From contig BCIG01000018.1 in assembly GCA_001599915.1 (NCBI GenBank), positions 496,001-560,000 of the forward strand: a stretch of 64,000 bases of DNA, in the 5' to 3' direction. This document shows, in pieces, positions 48,345 through 59,700 of this stretch; position 1 is the stretch's first letter, and each line of letters starts with the position of its first letter. This DNA comes from Symbiotaphrina buchneri (lineage: Eukaryota; Ascomycota; Symbiotaphrinales; Symbiotaphrinaceae). A program made the translations under genes and the position numbers. The notes under the pieces are model-generated. The model did not search any database. It saw nothing but the letters and a program-made list of their open reading frames with translations, and was not told the DNA's origin.

Positions 48345-49731
48345 ATGGTTCCACAAGATGACTTCCGAGCGAAGTCCGACGCTTTCATCCGCTGGTTGCT
48401 CGCCCATCCATCAGCATCAATCAACCCCAAGATAGCACTGGCGGACATGCGTGCCCACGCAGCAGGCCGTGGCGTAGGTGCGTTATTAGGTTCATGTGTA
48501 CCTTGCGCTCCGATCACACCAGGGTCTGTTAAACTGACTCGGTTTTGTTATCTCTCCAGTCGCCCTAGCCCCACTGGACGAAGACGAGGAGCTGTTCTCT
48601 GTCCCACGCACGAGCGTCATGTCCGTCGAAAATTCAGAATTACCTTCAAAACTTCCCGATATCTTCCAGGAACTCGACCCATGGCTGGCTTTGGTCTTGG
48701 TTCTCATGTACGAATTCTTGCTCGGCCCCGAGTCCCGCTGGAAGCCATATTTCGATATCTTACCTGACACTTTTGATACCCTCATCTTCTGGTCAAAAGA
48801 GGAGCTCGATGAACTGCAAGGCAGTGCTGTCTTGGACAAGATTGGCAAGGCCGACGCAGACGGAATTTTTCGAGCCAAGCTCTGGCCCGTTGTGAAGGAC
48901 CATCCTAGGATTTTTAAGACGACGTCGATGCCGGAACTCGACGAAACAGCGGCTGTAATACTGGCACACCGCATGGCCTCTGTCATAATGGCCTATGCTT
49001 TTGATATTGAAAGCTCTGCAGAGTCTAAAGAGGTGGACGAGGAGGGCTACACCTCCGAAGTTGAAGATGAAGATCTACCTAAGGGGTTGGTCCCTTTGGC
49101 AGATATGTTAAATGCCGATGCTGACAAGAACAATGTACGCCGCTCGGACTCTCATACAGCTGAACCTGTACAAGGTTACTAACGTTGAAGCAGGCCCGAC
49201 TGTTCTATGAACCGTCTTGTTTGAGCATGCGAACTTTAAGACCAATCAACGGCGATGAGCAATTGTACAATGATTATGGGAGTTTGCCTCGTTCCGACAT
49301 GTTGCGACGCTATGGATATATTACCCCAAGTTACGCTCAATACGATGTGGTAGAAGTCAGCACCGATATAATAATCAATGTGGCTGCCGAGAAGGCCGGC
49401 TTTGACGCAGACGAATTGCAAGCCAGAGTACGGGGACCTATCTTACCAGCATTGTTCTGGGACTAACTTTCGCTAGGTGGATCACTTGCAAGATCAGGGC
49501 GTTTTAGAGGATGGCTATGATCTCTGCCACATGACAGAAGGCGCCCAGTCGTTCCCCTCGGAATTGCTGGCGCTCATCAATACGATCCTGCTTCCTGGAG
49601 ATCATTACGAGAGACTTGTCGGGCGTGGATCTCTACCCAAGCCTACGGTCTCCGCCGCGGTTTCAGATGTCCTCCGACAGGTTGCTATCAAGCGCCGGTT
49701 GGACTATCCCACTACTATAGAAGCTGATTAG
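48345..49731 (+). CDS. RKM4: SET-domain protein-lysine methyltransferase (Rkm4-like) with premature stop
   Basis: Rkm4 methylates a lysine of ribosomal protein eL42. Four exons (48345-48477, 48560-49134, 49194-49427, 49477-49731) give 398 residues. The split SET domain includes ELDPWLALVLVLMYEFL, LVPLADMLNADADKNNARL, LRPINGDEQLYNDYGSLPR and SDMLRRYGYITPSYAQYDVV; the NDYG and the downstream Tyr of the SET pocket are present. The C-terminal Rubis-like substrate-binding domain continues to YPTTIEAD and then meets TAG at 49729-49731. Beyond it the same frame stays open for 51 more codons (SMLEDPSLPKRKRLAIEVRL, GEKQILEEVIRL ...) and ends in TAG at 49885-49887. That sequence looks like the normal family C-terminus, where Glu would be expected at the stop. 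A single GAG to TAG change would explain it. The SET domain itself is intact. Confidence 0.85.
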
Positions 49732-49887
49732 TCAATGCTGGAAGACCCATCGCTGCCTAAACGAAAGCGGCTTGCCATAGAAGTACGTCTGGGAGAGAAA
49801 CAAATCCTTGAAGAAGTCATTCGACTTGCTGAGCAGGGCTCGATAGCCACGGCTGGCAATCGGAAACGGAATGAAGCCCACGATTAG
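49732..49887 (+). other. Family-like C-terminal extension of the Rkm4 homologue beyond the TAG
   Basis: 51 sense codons in the same frame directly after the TAG, ending in a second TAG. The sequence (KRKRLAIEVRLGEKQILEEV) has the Arg/Lys/Glu pattern of the C-terminal helix in related SET methyltransferases. This suggests it was or is translated with the preceding gene. Confidence 0.65.
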
Positions 49888-50276
49888 CAGGGCGCTAAGA
49901 GACAGAAGCAAGCTTGATATTGAACACGCAATCCAATGTCACTATATTTCTGGACCGGGTTTAGAACTGCTGCACACAATTTCCCGCTGGACACAGTCAC
50001 TAGAGCACATGTGAGGAACGTTGAAATGTTTCCATATCATTTCAACTCTAATATACAAGCTCCATGGAGCTGCTGACGCTTTCTATCCCGTTCTTCGACG
50101 CCATCGCGGAATATGGTACAACAAATGCCCTAGTTATCAGGGGAAGAGTGACTCCCGAAACGCCGTATGCATCAACTTCATTCCCGGGTCCAGGCTTGAT
50201 TTGCTGCCTTTGTACCCAAACAATGGACAGCTCCAACACGATGAGAATAAACAAGGGATGCGTTTCGGCCTCATAA
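49888..50276. other. Convergent 3' region
   Basis: 389 bp between the Rkm4-like gene and EPL1, no coding sequence seen. Confidence 0.6.
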
Positions 50277-52184
50277 TCACGAGGAACCGGCTTGCGGCGT
50301 CGCCTGTGCTATAGCACTATCAAGCTGAGAACGTCGCACAGCTTGAGCTTGGGCCGCGTGATGAGCTGCATCGCGGTTTTGAGCGAATATAGACGCACGA
50401 TACCGCATACTGAGTGGATTATAGGGGTCTATCCTGTATATCTGTGGATCATCTTCGTCATCCTGATCGTACTTGTACCTGTCAAGCACCATATCATCGA
50501 TCCCTTCAGTCGACAGCAACCGCCAACCTCTTCGATCTATCATCATGCGTCCGCCTCTGCCTATTCTTCGACGAAAAGAAGGTTGGCACGCCAGCGGCCC
50601 GTCGAATGAAGGCGACGAGTAGCGCACCGGGACAACATTCTCTCTACCATGAGATGGTGATGCAGTGGCTTGCAAAGCGTCCATCGGACTCCCCGAAGAC
50701 GCTGATCCGGGAGGCGTAGGTAAGTATTGCGTGATGGCCGTCCGAAAACCTGTGCTGAACTCGTCTTCGGGAGGTGGCGTCAACGGCGCCAATGTCATGT
50801 CTGTATATCCCTTGTTCCACATTTTGTGCTGTGTTATTTTATTTTCAATCTCCCGTTTTATCTCGTTTTCTTTTTCTGCAAGTGTATCCTGCAGTAACAC
50901 GAGGTCTGCTTCCGGTGGTCGGCCCTCTGGACGGCCGGGCAAGCGCAACTGAGTCGTGCTTGGCCGTTGGCCCTGCGTTGGTTCAAGGGCTTTCTTTTTC
51001 TGCGGCTGCACCATGTGAGCCAACAATCCAGCATTGATATGGTCGGGGAAGCCCACCTTCTGGGTGATCAAATCTTCGTCATCTCCTTTGATGCCAAGCT
51101 TTCGCTTGGTCTCCTTAACCTTCATGTGTTGCTCGAAGATTTGTCGGTCTACAGCAAGCACCTCTCTCCGAGTCATTTCTCGTTGTTTTACCATTGCAAC
51201 CAGTTGCCTCGCATCTTCTAACTCTTTCCGGAGCTTCTTGAGTTTCTCGGTGCTCTGTGCATCACGGCCACGGGTCTTGCGGACTTGCCGCACTTCCCGG
51301 CGGCGGAAACAGACATATGGATCCGCATCGTCGGTATCTTGGCCAGTCTCAAACTACTTGTGGTTGGCAATGGTCCTTCAAGAGGGGTTACAAAGTGGGT
51401 TTCTCACCTTAAGCTCCGGCGTCAGACTCCTGTTCCCCCTCTTGAGCCGCTGAGACTTCCAATGCTCATAGATATCTTTGGCAAAGGCTCTTGCGTCGTC
51501 AGGCAGGGTGTCGTCAAACGCAGTTACCATGTCATCATAAGACAGCACAGCGGTGTTATCTATGGAGGCGTATGGCTGCTTGGAGTGGGAGGTCTGTTCG
51601 AAGAAGTTCATCACCTCCTCAAACTGATCCTCCGAGCACTGAGAGCTGGCCGGTCTCCCAGCATTCAAGGACTTGAGAAAGGCCTCATCCTCACTCGTCA
51701 TACAATAGGGACATCCGCTGCAGTCCTCGACTGTGGAGGAGAAGCGAATATATGTCGCAGGTTGGGAGAAGCGGAGGGGATATAGTCGGTCATATTGGAT
51801 CGAACTCGCGATGGCGTCCGGTGTTGGGATGTAGATCTGAGCAACCTTTCCGCCGATGGCAGCCGCCTGCGAAGCCGAGATGGCTGCTTGAAGATGATGC
51901 TCCTAGACAAGGCGAACGGAGTCAGCACATCCAACCTGCATCTGCTAGATCTGATATGTTCACAAGGTATGTCACGTGACACTTCCGAAAAGGGGAAGGC
52001 GTGGGCACAACGAGCGGGTATGACCTACGATCTCCTCGCCCTTCTCGACGCCCGTCTCAACCTTTGGTATATTTCGCTGTGCATCGTCGTCGGCCTTTTC
52101 GACCTGGTCCTCACGTAGGATCTGGAGGGTTTGTTTGGTGGAAAGCTTGCGTTGGCGGAACCGGGGTTGCGTGGAGCGCGTCAT
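50277..52184 (-). CDS. EPL1: Enhancer of polycomb-like protein 1 (NuA4 subunit)
   Basis: Scaffold of the NuA4/piccolo histone H4 acetyltransferase, binding Esa1 and Yng2. Three exons on the minus strand: 52029-52184, then 51902 down to the intron near 51360-51410, then to 50277. The N-terminus MTRSTQPRFRQRKLSTKQTL leads into the EPcA region: VAQIYIPTPDAIASSIQYDRLY, then CSGCPYCMTSEDEAFL, the ENL-like segment and YVCFRRREVRQVRKTRGRDA. The C-terminal half is mostly disordered, with coiled-coil-like KLKKLRKELEDARQLVAMVK and an acidic/Tyr-rich patch DRYKYDQDDEDDPQIY. The second junction is fixed by TPELK continuing into FETGQDTDDADPYVCF. The 126-nt first intron is longer than most here. Confidence 0.93.
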
Positions 52185-52608
52185 GGGCGGAGGTGGTATT
52201 ATGGGAAGGCCAGGTGGCCGGTGGACGACATGAGAGATGTCACCGCGACCAACCAGGGCAAAATGGGTATCGATCGAAAGCGCTCGAGCCGAGAATGTGT
52301 AAAATCGCGTTGGAAACGGCGGCCGATGGCTGGACGGGATGAAAACGAAGTTTTTCGCTCGTCCAGTGAGCGAGGTGAGGTTGCGGAACTGGCGCGAGAT
52401 ACTGGTGTGGCAGCGGGTGTTCGCTCCCTTCCTTTGCCCACCACGGCCGACCGCAACCCTCGGCGCCCCAGAGTCCACCCACCCAGCCAATCACCGACAC
52501 TCGCTTCTGAGCGCCTTGCCCGAGCCGGAATGGTGCAATACCCCAGTCATCCGATGGTGATATCAATCATCAATCAACCGTAACAATAACCAGTGATGGA
52601 TGATCAGG

Positions 52609-52644
52609 TAGTACGAAGCAGTACAGTAGTACGAAGCAGTACAG
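52609..52644. repeat. 18-bp tandem duplication
   Basis: TAGTACGAAGCAGTACAG is present twice in exact direct order. Each unit contains GTACNNNNCAGTAC half-sites. Confidence 0.9.
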
Positions 52645-52735
52645 GCTGCTCCTCAGTGAAGACAGGTAGACGCACTGCTGAAGTAGCGACACCAACTTCA
52701 GGCTACAATTTGCCAGTCTAGGTAGATACAAAGTA

Positions 52736-52978
52736 CTCAGCTTTGGGATAAGGTACCTGTAGGTAGGAAGGTGTACACTCACCACTTAGAAATACCGGTG
52801 CAAATGGATGGAAAGCAGGGTAACCTCCTTATGGTCCAAGTAGCTTACTATTATACTGTACAGCAATGCAGAATAATTGTGATGATTTCATCCGAAACTA
52901 CTGTTGCCGCCTAAGTTGAGGTACGTTAGGTACCACGTACGGTGCACAGTGTATTCGTAGGTAAGGTACGTAGGTGTA
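52736..52978. repeat. Dispersed GGTACC/GTAAGGTA units
   Basis: AAGGTACCTGTAGGTAGG, TTAGGTACCACGTACGG and GTAGGTAAGGTACG, spread over 240 bp ahead of the calcineurin B start. Confidence 0.65.
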
Positions 52979-53163
52979 TTTTGTAGTGCTGGATTGGCCA
53001 CAACCTTTCAAAGCTACTTGTACTGAGGGACAAGGGATTTGCCGTGCTCAGCTCTCAACTGCTTCAAAGGTTCCCCTCCTTCTCAACCAACGGCCCCAAG
53101 CTACCATCACCACTCCCGCTATCACCATTACCTCCAGCCCATAACCCGTCGCCACTCGTCATC

Positions 53164-54150
53164 ATGGGGAACGCCAACTCTCAGATGCTGGAGAATATTG
53201 TGCAGGGCTCGAATTGTAAGAGGTTTGCCCTCTCCGACCCTCTGCTCCTGGCTACTGACGAGAACGAATGATGTGCAGTCGACCGCGATGAGGTCGACCG
53301 CCTGCGCAAGCGCTTCATGAAACTGGACAAGGTCTGCAATGTCCAACTTACGCCTCCAGCGCTCTCCAATACAGGCCCCGCTCACTGATGCGCGATGCCA
53401 GGACAATTCAGGAACGATTGAGCGGGATGAATTCCTCAGCCTGCCCCAGATCTCGTCCAACCCTTTGGCCACCAGGTACGCTCGCTGGCGGCGGCCGCCA
53501 CAGGCCCATTGCTCGACCCTTTTGCTCACCTTGGACTCTTGTCTCTTCCAGGATGATCGCCATTTTTGACGAAGATGGTGGGGGCGACGTGGACTTTCAG
53601 GAGTTCGTCTCCGGGCTCAGTGCGTTCTCAGGCAAGGGCAACAAGGAGGAGAAGCTCCGGTTCGCGTTCAAGGTGTACGATATCGACAGGGACGGCTACA
53701 TCTCCAATGGCGAGCTCTTCATCGTGCTGAAGATGATGGTGGGCAGCAACTTGAAGGATCAGCAACTACAACAGGTCCGTGGCAGGCTGCACCCGAGCGC
53801 TAGAAATCCCCTTCATCGCTTGTGCCATTACTTTGCCTTGCTTGCTAGAGAGCTCGGCCTGGATCTATTGCTGACTTGCACTGTACGGCTGCAGATTGTG
53901 GACAAGACCATCATGGAGGCTGATCAAGACCGCGATGGAAAGATCAGCTTCGAGGAGTTCACGAAGATGGTGGAAAATACAGACGTATCCATGAGCATGA
54001 CCCTTGGTAAGTTCTCCTACATGCGACAGCTGATATAGTTTCGGGGGCGCAAAGCAAGAGCTTTGACGTTCCGGCATGGTTTCGCCATATGTTTGGGCTT
54101 TATGAGATCTCTTGTGCTTGAATTCTAACATATGCTCAGATGCATTTTAA
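53164..54150 (+). CDS. CNB1: Calcineurin regulatory subunit B
   Basis: Calcium-binding regulatory subunit of the Ca2+/calmodulin-dependent phosphatase calcineurin. Six exons (53164-53215, 53279-53331, 53402-53475, 53552-53774, 53895-54006, 54140-54150) join in frame to 174 residues, as in other fungi. MGNANSQ is an N-myristoylation signal (Gly2). Four EF-hands are visible: [36 protein letters not shown] and [12 protein letters not shown], all with the acidic loop positions. The C-terminal [13 protein letters not shown] includes the family tail. The last exon holds only 11 nt. Confidence 0.96.
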
Positions 54151-55110
54151 ACCAACTATATTAAGCCAAGTCCATGACTTTATGCGCGCGTGGGGGAAAG
54201 CTGAGAGAAGGGACCAATGGGTCGAATCGGCCATGGAGAAGATAGGGTGGAAGGGGGCCATTTGGAACAGTCTATATGATACCCGATTAGGTAGCGCTCG
54301 CGCTCCCTGTGTCTTGCCATTGCTCGACTAGATACGGAGCGGACCGTGACGCAAAGGAACGTTTTGGTGGTAGCTTCCGCTATACATTCGCCCCGGTCTC
54401 GCCCTCCCCCGTGCTCTTGCATCGTCCTTGTCCCTATAACCGCTTCAAGACAGGACCTGTTATGGCCCGAGGGTGTGGTCATATCTGCCAGGGGAAGGTG
54501 GAGTTCGGGGTCCGAGCCTCGGGCAGCCTGAGCCTCTTGAGGAACGGGGCGATTAATACTACGGGTGTTACTTTACAAGATTGACGTACAGACAAAACAA
54601 TACATATAATCCACCCCAACCGTGCACCGCGCCAGACCGTCGGTCGCCTCGTACGACCACGCCAGGGTTATTGCACAGATTAGTGCAGTACTTCGTACAA
54701 TGCGTCCATCAAGACCCCCAGGACTCACCGCCCGGCTTCCCTTCTCAAATTCCTGTGATCCTGCCACATTCGAGCAGTGGAAATCTTCCAGAGTACGCGG
54801 CCACCAACGGGATAGTTGTCCGCTTAGACCAGTTCCGCAGCTGCCTGAACTGTTCGCCGTTCAACCCTAGTGCCACCGTCTGTTGACTCTTTATACATTA
54901 CCAATACAATGATGCCGGCGGGGCCCAGATATTCACCAGCCAGCTGGTTGCGTACGGCCCCACCCCGCCAAAGAAGGCCCTGAAGCAATCTACAGTGCAC
55001 CACACGCCCCGCTCTTGTGCACCCCCTTGCCCTGTAAACTTCCAGTCGGCCTCTATTAATTGTTACAAAGGAAAAGCTGCGTGACCGCGGGATCCACATT
55101 GTGGGGCATT
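54151..55110. other. Convergent 3' region
   Basis: 960 bp between converging genes, long for 3' regions in this window. Open frames at 54309-54886 (+) have no family resemblance. No repeat-family units stand out. Confidence 0.55.
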
Positions 55111-56769
55111 CTAGCGACCTGGAGACGATGGGCGCGCCCGCCGCAGCGGCGTTGACGACTGGCCTGCTTGTGTATTGGCGCCGAGGTCATTATCCACGAG
55201 CAGCGTCAGGCAATTCACCAGCACTGCCGTGTTATTTCTTAGTTTCATGTTATGTTTTTCACATGCACCGCAGCGGCCAAAGAGGACACTCACTTGTGAC
55301 GATCTCTTCCTCCCATACACCCATCTGATAGTCCACCAACCCATATCTCTCCATACCATCGCACAGACGGACAAGCTCTGTTCCCATCCTCTCAAGGAAT
55401 GTCTCCGTAAGGATGTTTTGCGGTGGGACAGGTCGACGGCCTGTTTGCAATATTTCTTTGGTCATATCGTATTGTCGTTGGAGCGTGGCAAGCCAGCAGG
55501 TATTGAACTCATCCCAGAGCTTGAGACGGTCGTCCTGGAGTTCTTGCTCATCCCGGACAAGGCCTGCAAGTCGACTATGAGACTCTGTGTACCATGCTAA
55601 TGAGGGGTCCCGGGGCACTCACCTAGGTCTACTGCATGGGACAGGAGCCACTCCGTAACCTCCAAAAGCGATCGACCTGCCTCGGGCAGTCTGCCTGCTT
55701 GCGTGTTCTCAAATGTCTGTTTCAAGATGGTCTGGTACTGGTTGTAGGCATCGTCGTAGCTCGAGCTCTCCTCTCCTGATGGCTGCGGGGCCAACGTCTC
55801 ATGCGAACTACTCGGCGGATATACGGGCATTCCCGGTGCGTAAGAGGCCACGAGACCCGTCCGACCCGGTACGTCCTGCTGGGTGTAGGGCAGGGATGGA
55901 AAAGAAGGAGTTGCATAATGCGCAGGCACCGATGGTCCAGAAACGCCAGTCGGCTCGCTTGTAGAAAAGTACCGTGGCACGCCGGTGAACTGGCTTCCAA
56001 GTGCTTCGACTGCTGCTGACTGCCGCGGCGGGTACGGTTGCACAGGGTCGTACGGTAGACTCTGCGATGCCTGTTGCGAGAGAGTATACATCATACTCGG
56101 GCCGTACTGAGTGAACGTCTGCTGTCGCTGTGTTTGTTGTCCGTATTCCTCGGGGTACTGCATCGAGCCGCTCGACAGAGACGGTGTGGCAAATGGTTGC
56201 CCGCCTGTGTACCCATAACCATAACCTTGAGGACCTGGCTCTCTCGGCGGGGGTGCCATCACGGCCGGCGGACTTGATGGGAGCATAGCCGGCTGCCTGA
56301 AGCGGTCAGCTGGGTGGTCTGCTCCCGGACGCATGATGCTCGGACGATCGTCCAGAGGACCTGGATGGAAGGCAGGTGGTTCATCTTGCCCCTGATGTCG
56401 GCCGTCTCCTTCCATGCCCCAGCTTCGAGCCGGACGCGTTGTCGGCGCCGGAGGTGCGACGACAGACGCAGGCAGCGCTTTGGGTGACAATGGCGGACTG
56501 ACGTAGACTAAAGCCAGTTTGCACGTTTCGCACCCAGTACTCGGGTGTTGAGCTCGCGCACAGGGCGTCACACTCATTGAACTCGAGGAATCCTCCTGCG
56601 TAGTCGATGACGCCGATAAAACCTTGAGCTCCAAGCTGCATCGGACGATCTTATTAGCCTTACATGCATATGCAGCTACTGGCCGCGCACATGCTTATAT
56701 GCTTGCTTACCGATGCGCGTTAATATTCAGCAGTCTTCTTGTCAGCGACGGCTCTTGCACGCAGGGCAT
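55111..56769 (-). CDS. Uncharacterised fungal protein with Pro/Gln/Tyr-rich centre and helical C-terminal domain
   Basis: Four exons proposed on the minus strand: 56711-56769 (MPCVQEPSLTRRLLNINAHR), 56635 down to the intron near 55580-55627, then two short C-terminal exons ending at 55111. The middle 200 residues are low-complexity (YGYGYTGGQPF, QQTQRQQTFTQYGP). The C-terminal part is ordered: YQTILKQTFENTQAGRLPEA, SLLEVTEWLLSHAVDLGLV, RDEQELQDDRLKLWDEFNTC and MGVWEEEIVTMLVNCL. The C-terminal splice junctions were chosen because they join these helices without interruption. I recognise the C-terminal pattern as belonging to an uncharacterised protein common in filamentous fungi, but no function is known to me. 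The N-terminal exon and start are the least certain part. Confidence 0.65.
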
Positions 56770-59700
56770 GGGCTCCTGCACGATGCGCGATGGCACCGGT
56801 AGGAGAGAGCAGACGCGCCTAGGGCACTGCGGCACCTTTGCTTCAATCGGGAAGGCGGCAGATACCAGGATGATCCTAGCAAAGCATTGTTGCAACCAAG
56901 ATTGAGTGTGCCTGGGCAACTATTTCCTAAAAGAGCCCGTGTGAACTTTTGCAAAAAGCTCTTTCATGGGGAACCCGGGACTAGGAGATGGCTTGCTTAT
57001 GATGATCGAGACCCGAGCGGTCGGGCCCAGGGGCTGCAATCTTCCTGATCGAGGCACGCCAATTGCAGACTGGTGGATGACACCAGGAGCAAGCACCCTA
57101 GAGCGGGAGTAATGACGGTGCAGCAGAAGTAGCCTGTTATTCCCTGAATGAGGAAAAGGAGGCTGAGATGCGGGTAGTAACGGCCACTGCAAGCTCAGGC
57201 TCGCGGTCCCCGCGAGGCGGCACACCCAAGACTTCTGGCAAATGAAGCAGACACAAGTGTCTGTCAAGCAGTTTTCGACCTTGGGCACGCGACCTCGTAG
57301 AACTAGTGCGTCTCAAGTGCGCCGGGGGCGGCAGACCTGCGACACTGGAAGAAGAATGGACAATTTGGTTTGGCGGAAATGGAAGGTCCAGACCGGGAAG
57401 ACGGACGGTGCGTTCAGGGCGGGGCAGGATATAAAATTTAAGCAACACAGGATTGGTGGAGGGAAAAGAGGAAAGGCAAGGTGGTACAGAGACAGGTTCG
57501 AGGGGAGTAAGGAGAAGAGAGCTAAATAGAGGGGGGAAACAGTAGAGGTGTCAGTCGCAGAAAGAAAGAGGTGGCGGCGGCGGTGGCCGTGTTTTGGTGA
57601 TGGGTGCGGGTGGAGGTGGAATTGGAGGTGGTGAAGATGGTGGTGATGAGGTGGTAACAGCAGGAACAACGGTGGAGGAATGAGCCACCACAAGCCATGG
57701 TGCCATCTTCGACCCAAGGTCACGGACCTTGCTTTTGCTTGAATTGCAAGAGATGGGAGGGAGCTTTCCAACGTTCGAGAGATTGACAGGAAACGGGTCT
57801 AGGAGGGGAAAGGGAAAAGCACCGAGTGGTCAGTGCAGCAGATGAGAAACGTGAGGCGCGTGTACCTCCGGGGACTAAGCACTCTGGAAACGGACGGGAG
57901 GAGATCGGGGTTAGGGATGATTGTCTAGACTGCTGCTGATGCTCGCTGTTTTGTTGCATCTGGCCCCATCGATGCTGATGGCTGCGGCTTGACTCGCTGC
58001 CTTGGCCTGCTCTTCCATTGGGCTCGGCTTCAGGCTTCCACACCGAGCCAGTGTATGGGATTTTGGCTCCGGCTGCCGAGAATGTGTGTGTCTGTGTGTC
58101 TAATAGAAAAAAAAGCCGTTTCTGATATTGAATTGTCTGTAATTAATAGGATCCTTGGATTATTATTAGTATATTGGTATTAATATTAGCCTCACCCTTG
58201 GTATTAATGTGCAACAAGCAAGACCGTAAAGGAAAATGCGGCGAGGCAGGTCAGGTACCGATAGGTTGAAAGGGGGAAAAGCCGGGGAAGCGATTCTTTC
58301 TCTCTCTGTTTAAAATCGGCAAGTACCTTACATCGAGTACGGAATATAGTTGATACGATGTACGAACGAGGAGGTACCGTACCTTACGCACGCACGTACC
58401 TTCGTTGATCATTCTTACCCTTAGCATTCAAGCCCCCGACGGTCCTTTCATAATATTACTATTGTTAGCGTCGAAAAGGTCTAGGATGCACCTTAAGGAA
58501 GAAGCTATAACTAGTGGTACCTAAAGGTAAGGTACCTTGGGTTACAATTAATATTCGTGGCTGATACACGACCACAACCTCCATTGGACCTTGGACCTTG
58601 GCCCTTGGTTCAAGTGGCTGTTTGATCGTGAAACATCCTTGCATACCGTCTATCCAGCAAAAGTGTAAATTACCCGGGGCTTTGAAGTTCAAACATCCAT
58701 GACCGAGTACGACGCGAATCCGAAGCAGTCCTGAGGTGGCTAGACGTCGTTCTCCTCGTTGTTATTGTGCTGGTACATGTAGTACCTTAGTTTTGTAAGA
58801 CAAGTGACGGGTCCAAACAAGCCACCGGGTCAGACACACGGCTCCTTCGCCCCAGGAACCAGGAGGACGGGTCAGGTCAGTGGAGCGTGCAAACTTCCGT
58901 GCCTGAGGTCCGGGTGCGACTGTACCTTCGCTTTCCCTTGACGTGTCCTGTAAATAACAAACCCAAACATGCAATCCCATCTTGAAGCCACCGAAACAGC
59001 AATGCGCCCCTGATGTAATTCTCCGCCTCCTTCACATACATTCAATCAACCTACCTTAGCTAAGCTAAAGCGGAGGGTGAGACGTTGGGCAGCCAACGAG
59101 ATTAGATGAGAGAATCTGGTGCTGCTTGCCCACCTTCGTGCACGATCAATTGTTTTGCTTTTTGGTCCTTTGAATTGCGCCTTACGCCACGATTGGTCCT
59201 GAGGCTGGAACTTCAACCCTGTCTAGCGTCGGGAGGGGCACGCAGATCATCTCAGCGCCCGGGATCGTTTCTCCTTCTTCGAGCCTACGAAGATCCAGTA
59301 CGCGGTCTTGCACGAGCATCTATGGCGTCTACATACGTCTACATATCGCCCTGGACCGTTCGAACCCTTCATAATTCTCTACCCACCTTATCATAATATT
59401 TATGATGAAAGAAAATCTCACCAGGACCGTCTCCTCTTTCCGGCCCGAGCGCTGCGCATCAGGATTGGTCCAGCCCTGCACCCTTGCGTTTCAAGTCATG
59501 CGTCGTGTAGCGGGGAGTTTATATCCCGTAGCGTCTCCTTTTTTCGCCCGGTCGTTTCAGCCCAGTGACTTTTTCTCACCACAGTGTTCGCCATCGGAGA
59601 TTATCCATGATTTGGAGCCAGGAGAAGCGAAACACGCAAGTCGGTCCCCGGCAACAAAAAAGCGTGGTATGCTTTGCTTATGATACAGGTCCTTTGTAGA

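Larger units (their letters stand above)
52185..53163. other. Divergent intergenic region EPL1 / calcineurin B
   Basis: 979 bp. 52190-52560 is open in several frames, but none resembles a family. An 18-bp tandem duplication lies at 52609-52644 and repeat-family units at 52736-52978. Confidence 0.55.

Noticed and set aside
56381-56641. Frame reading MQLGAQGFIGVIDYAGG
   Set aside because: It is the alternative frame of the first long exon of the 55111-56769 gene and does not connect to its C-terminal helices. Kept in mind as a possible alternative first exon, but not supported.
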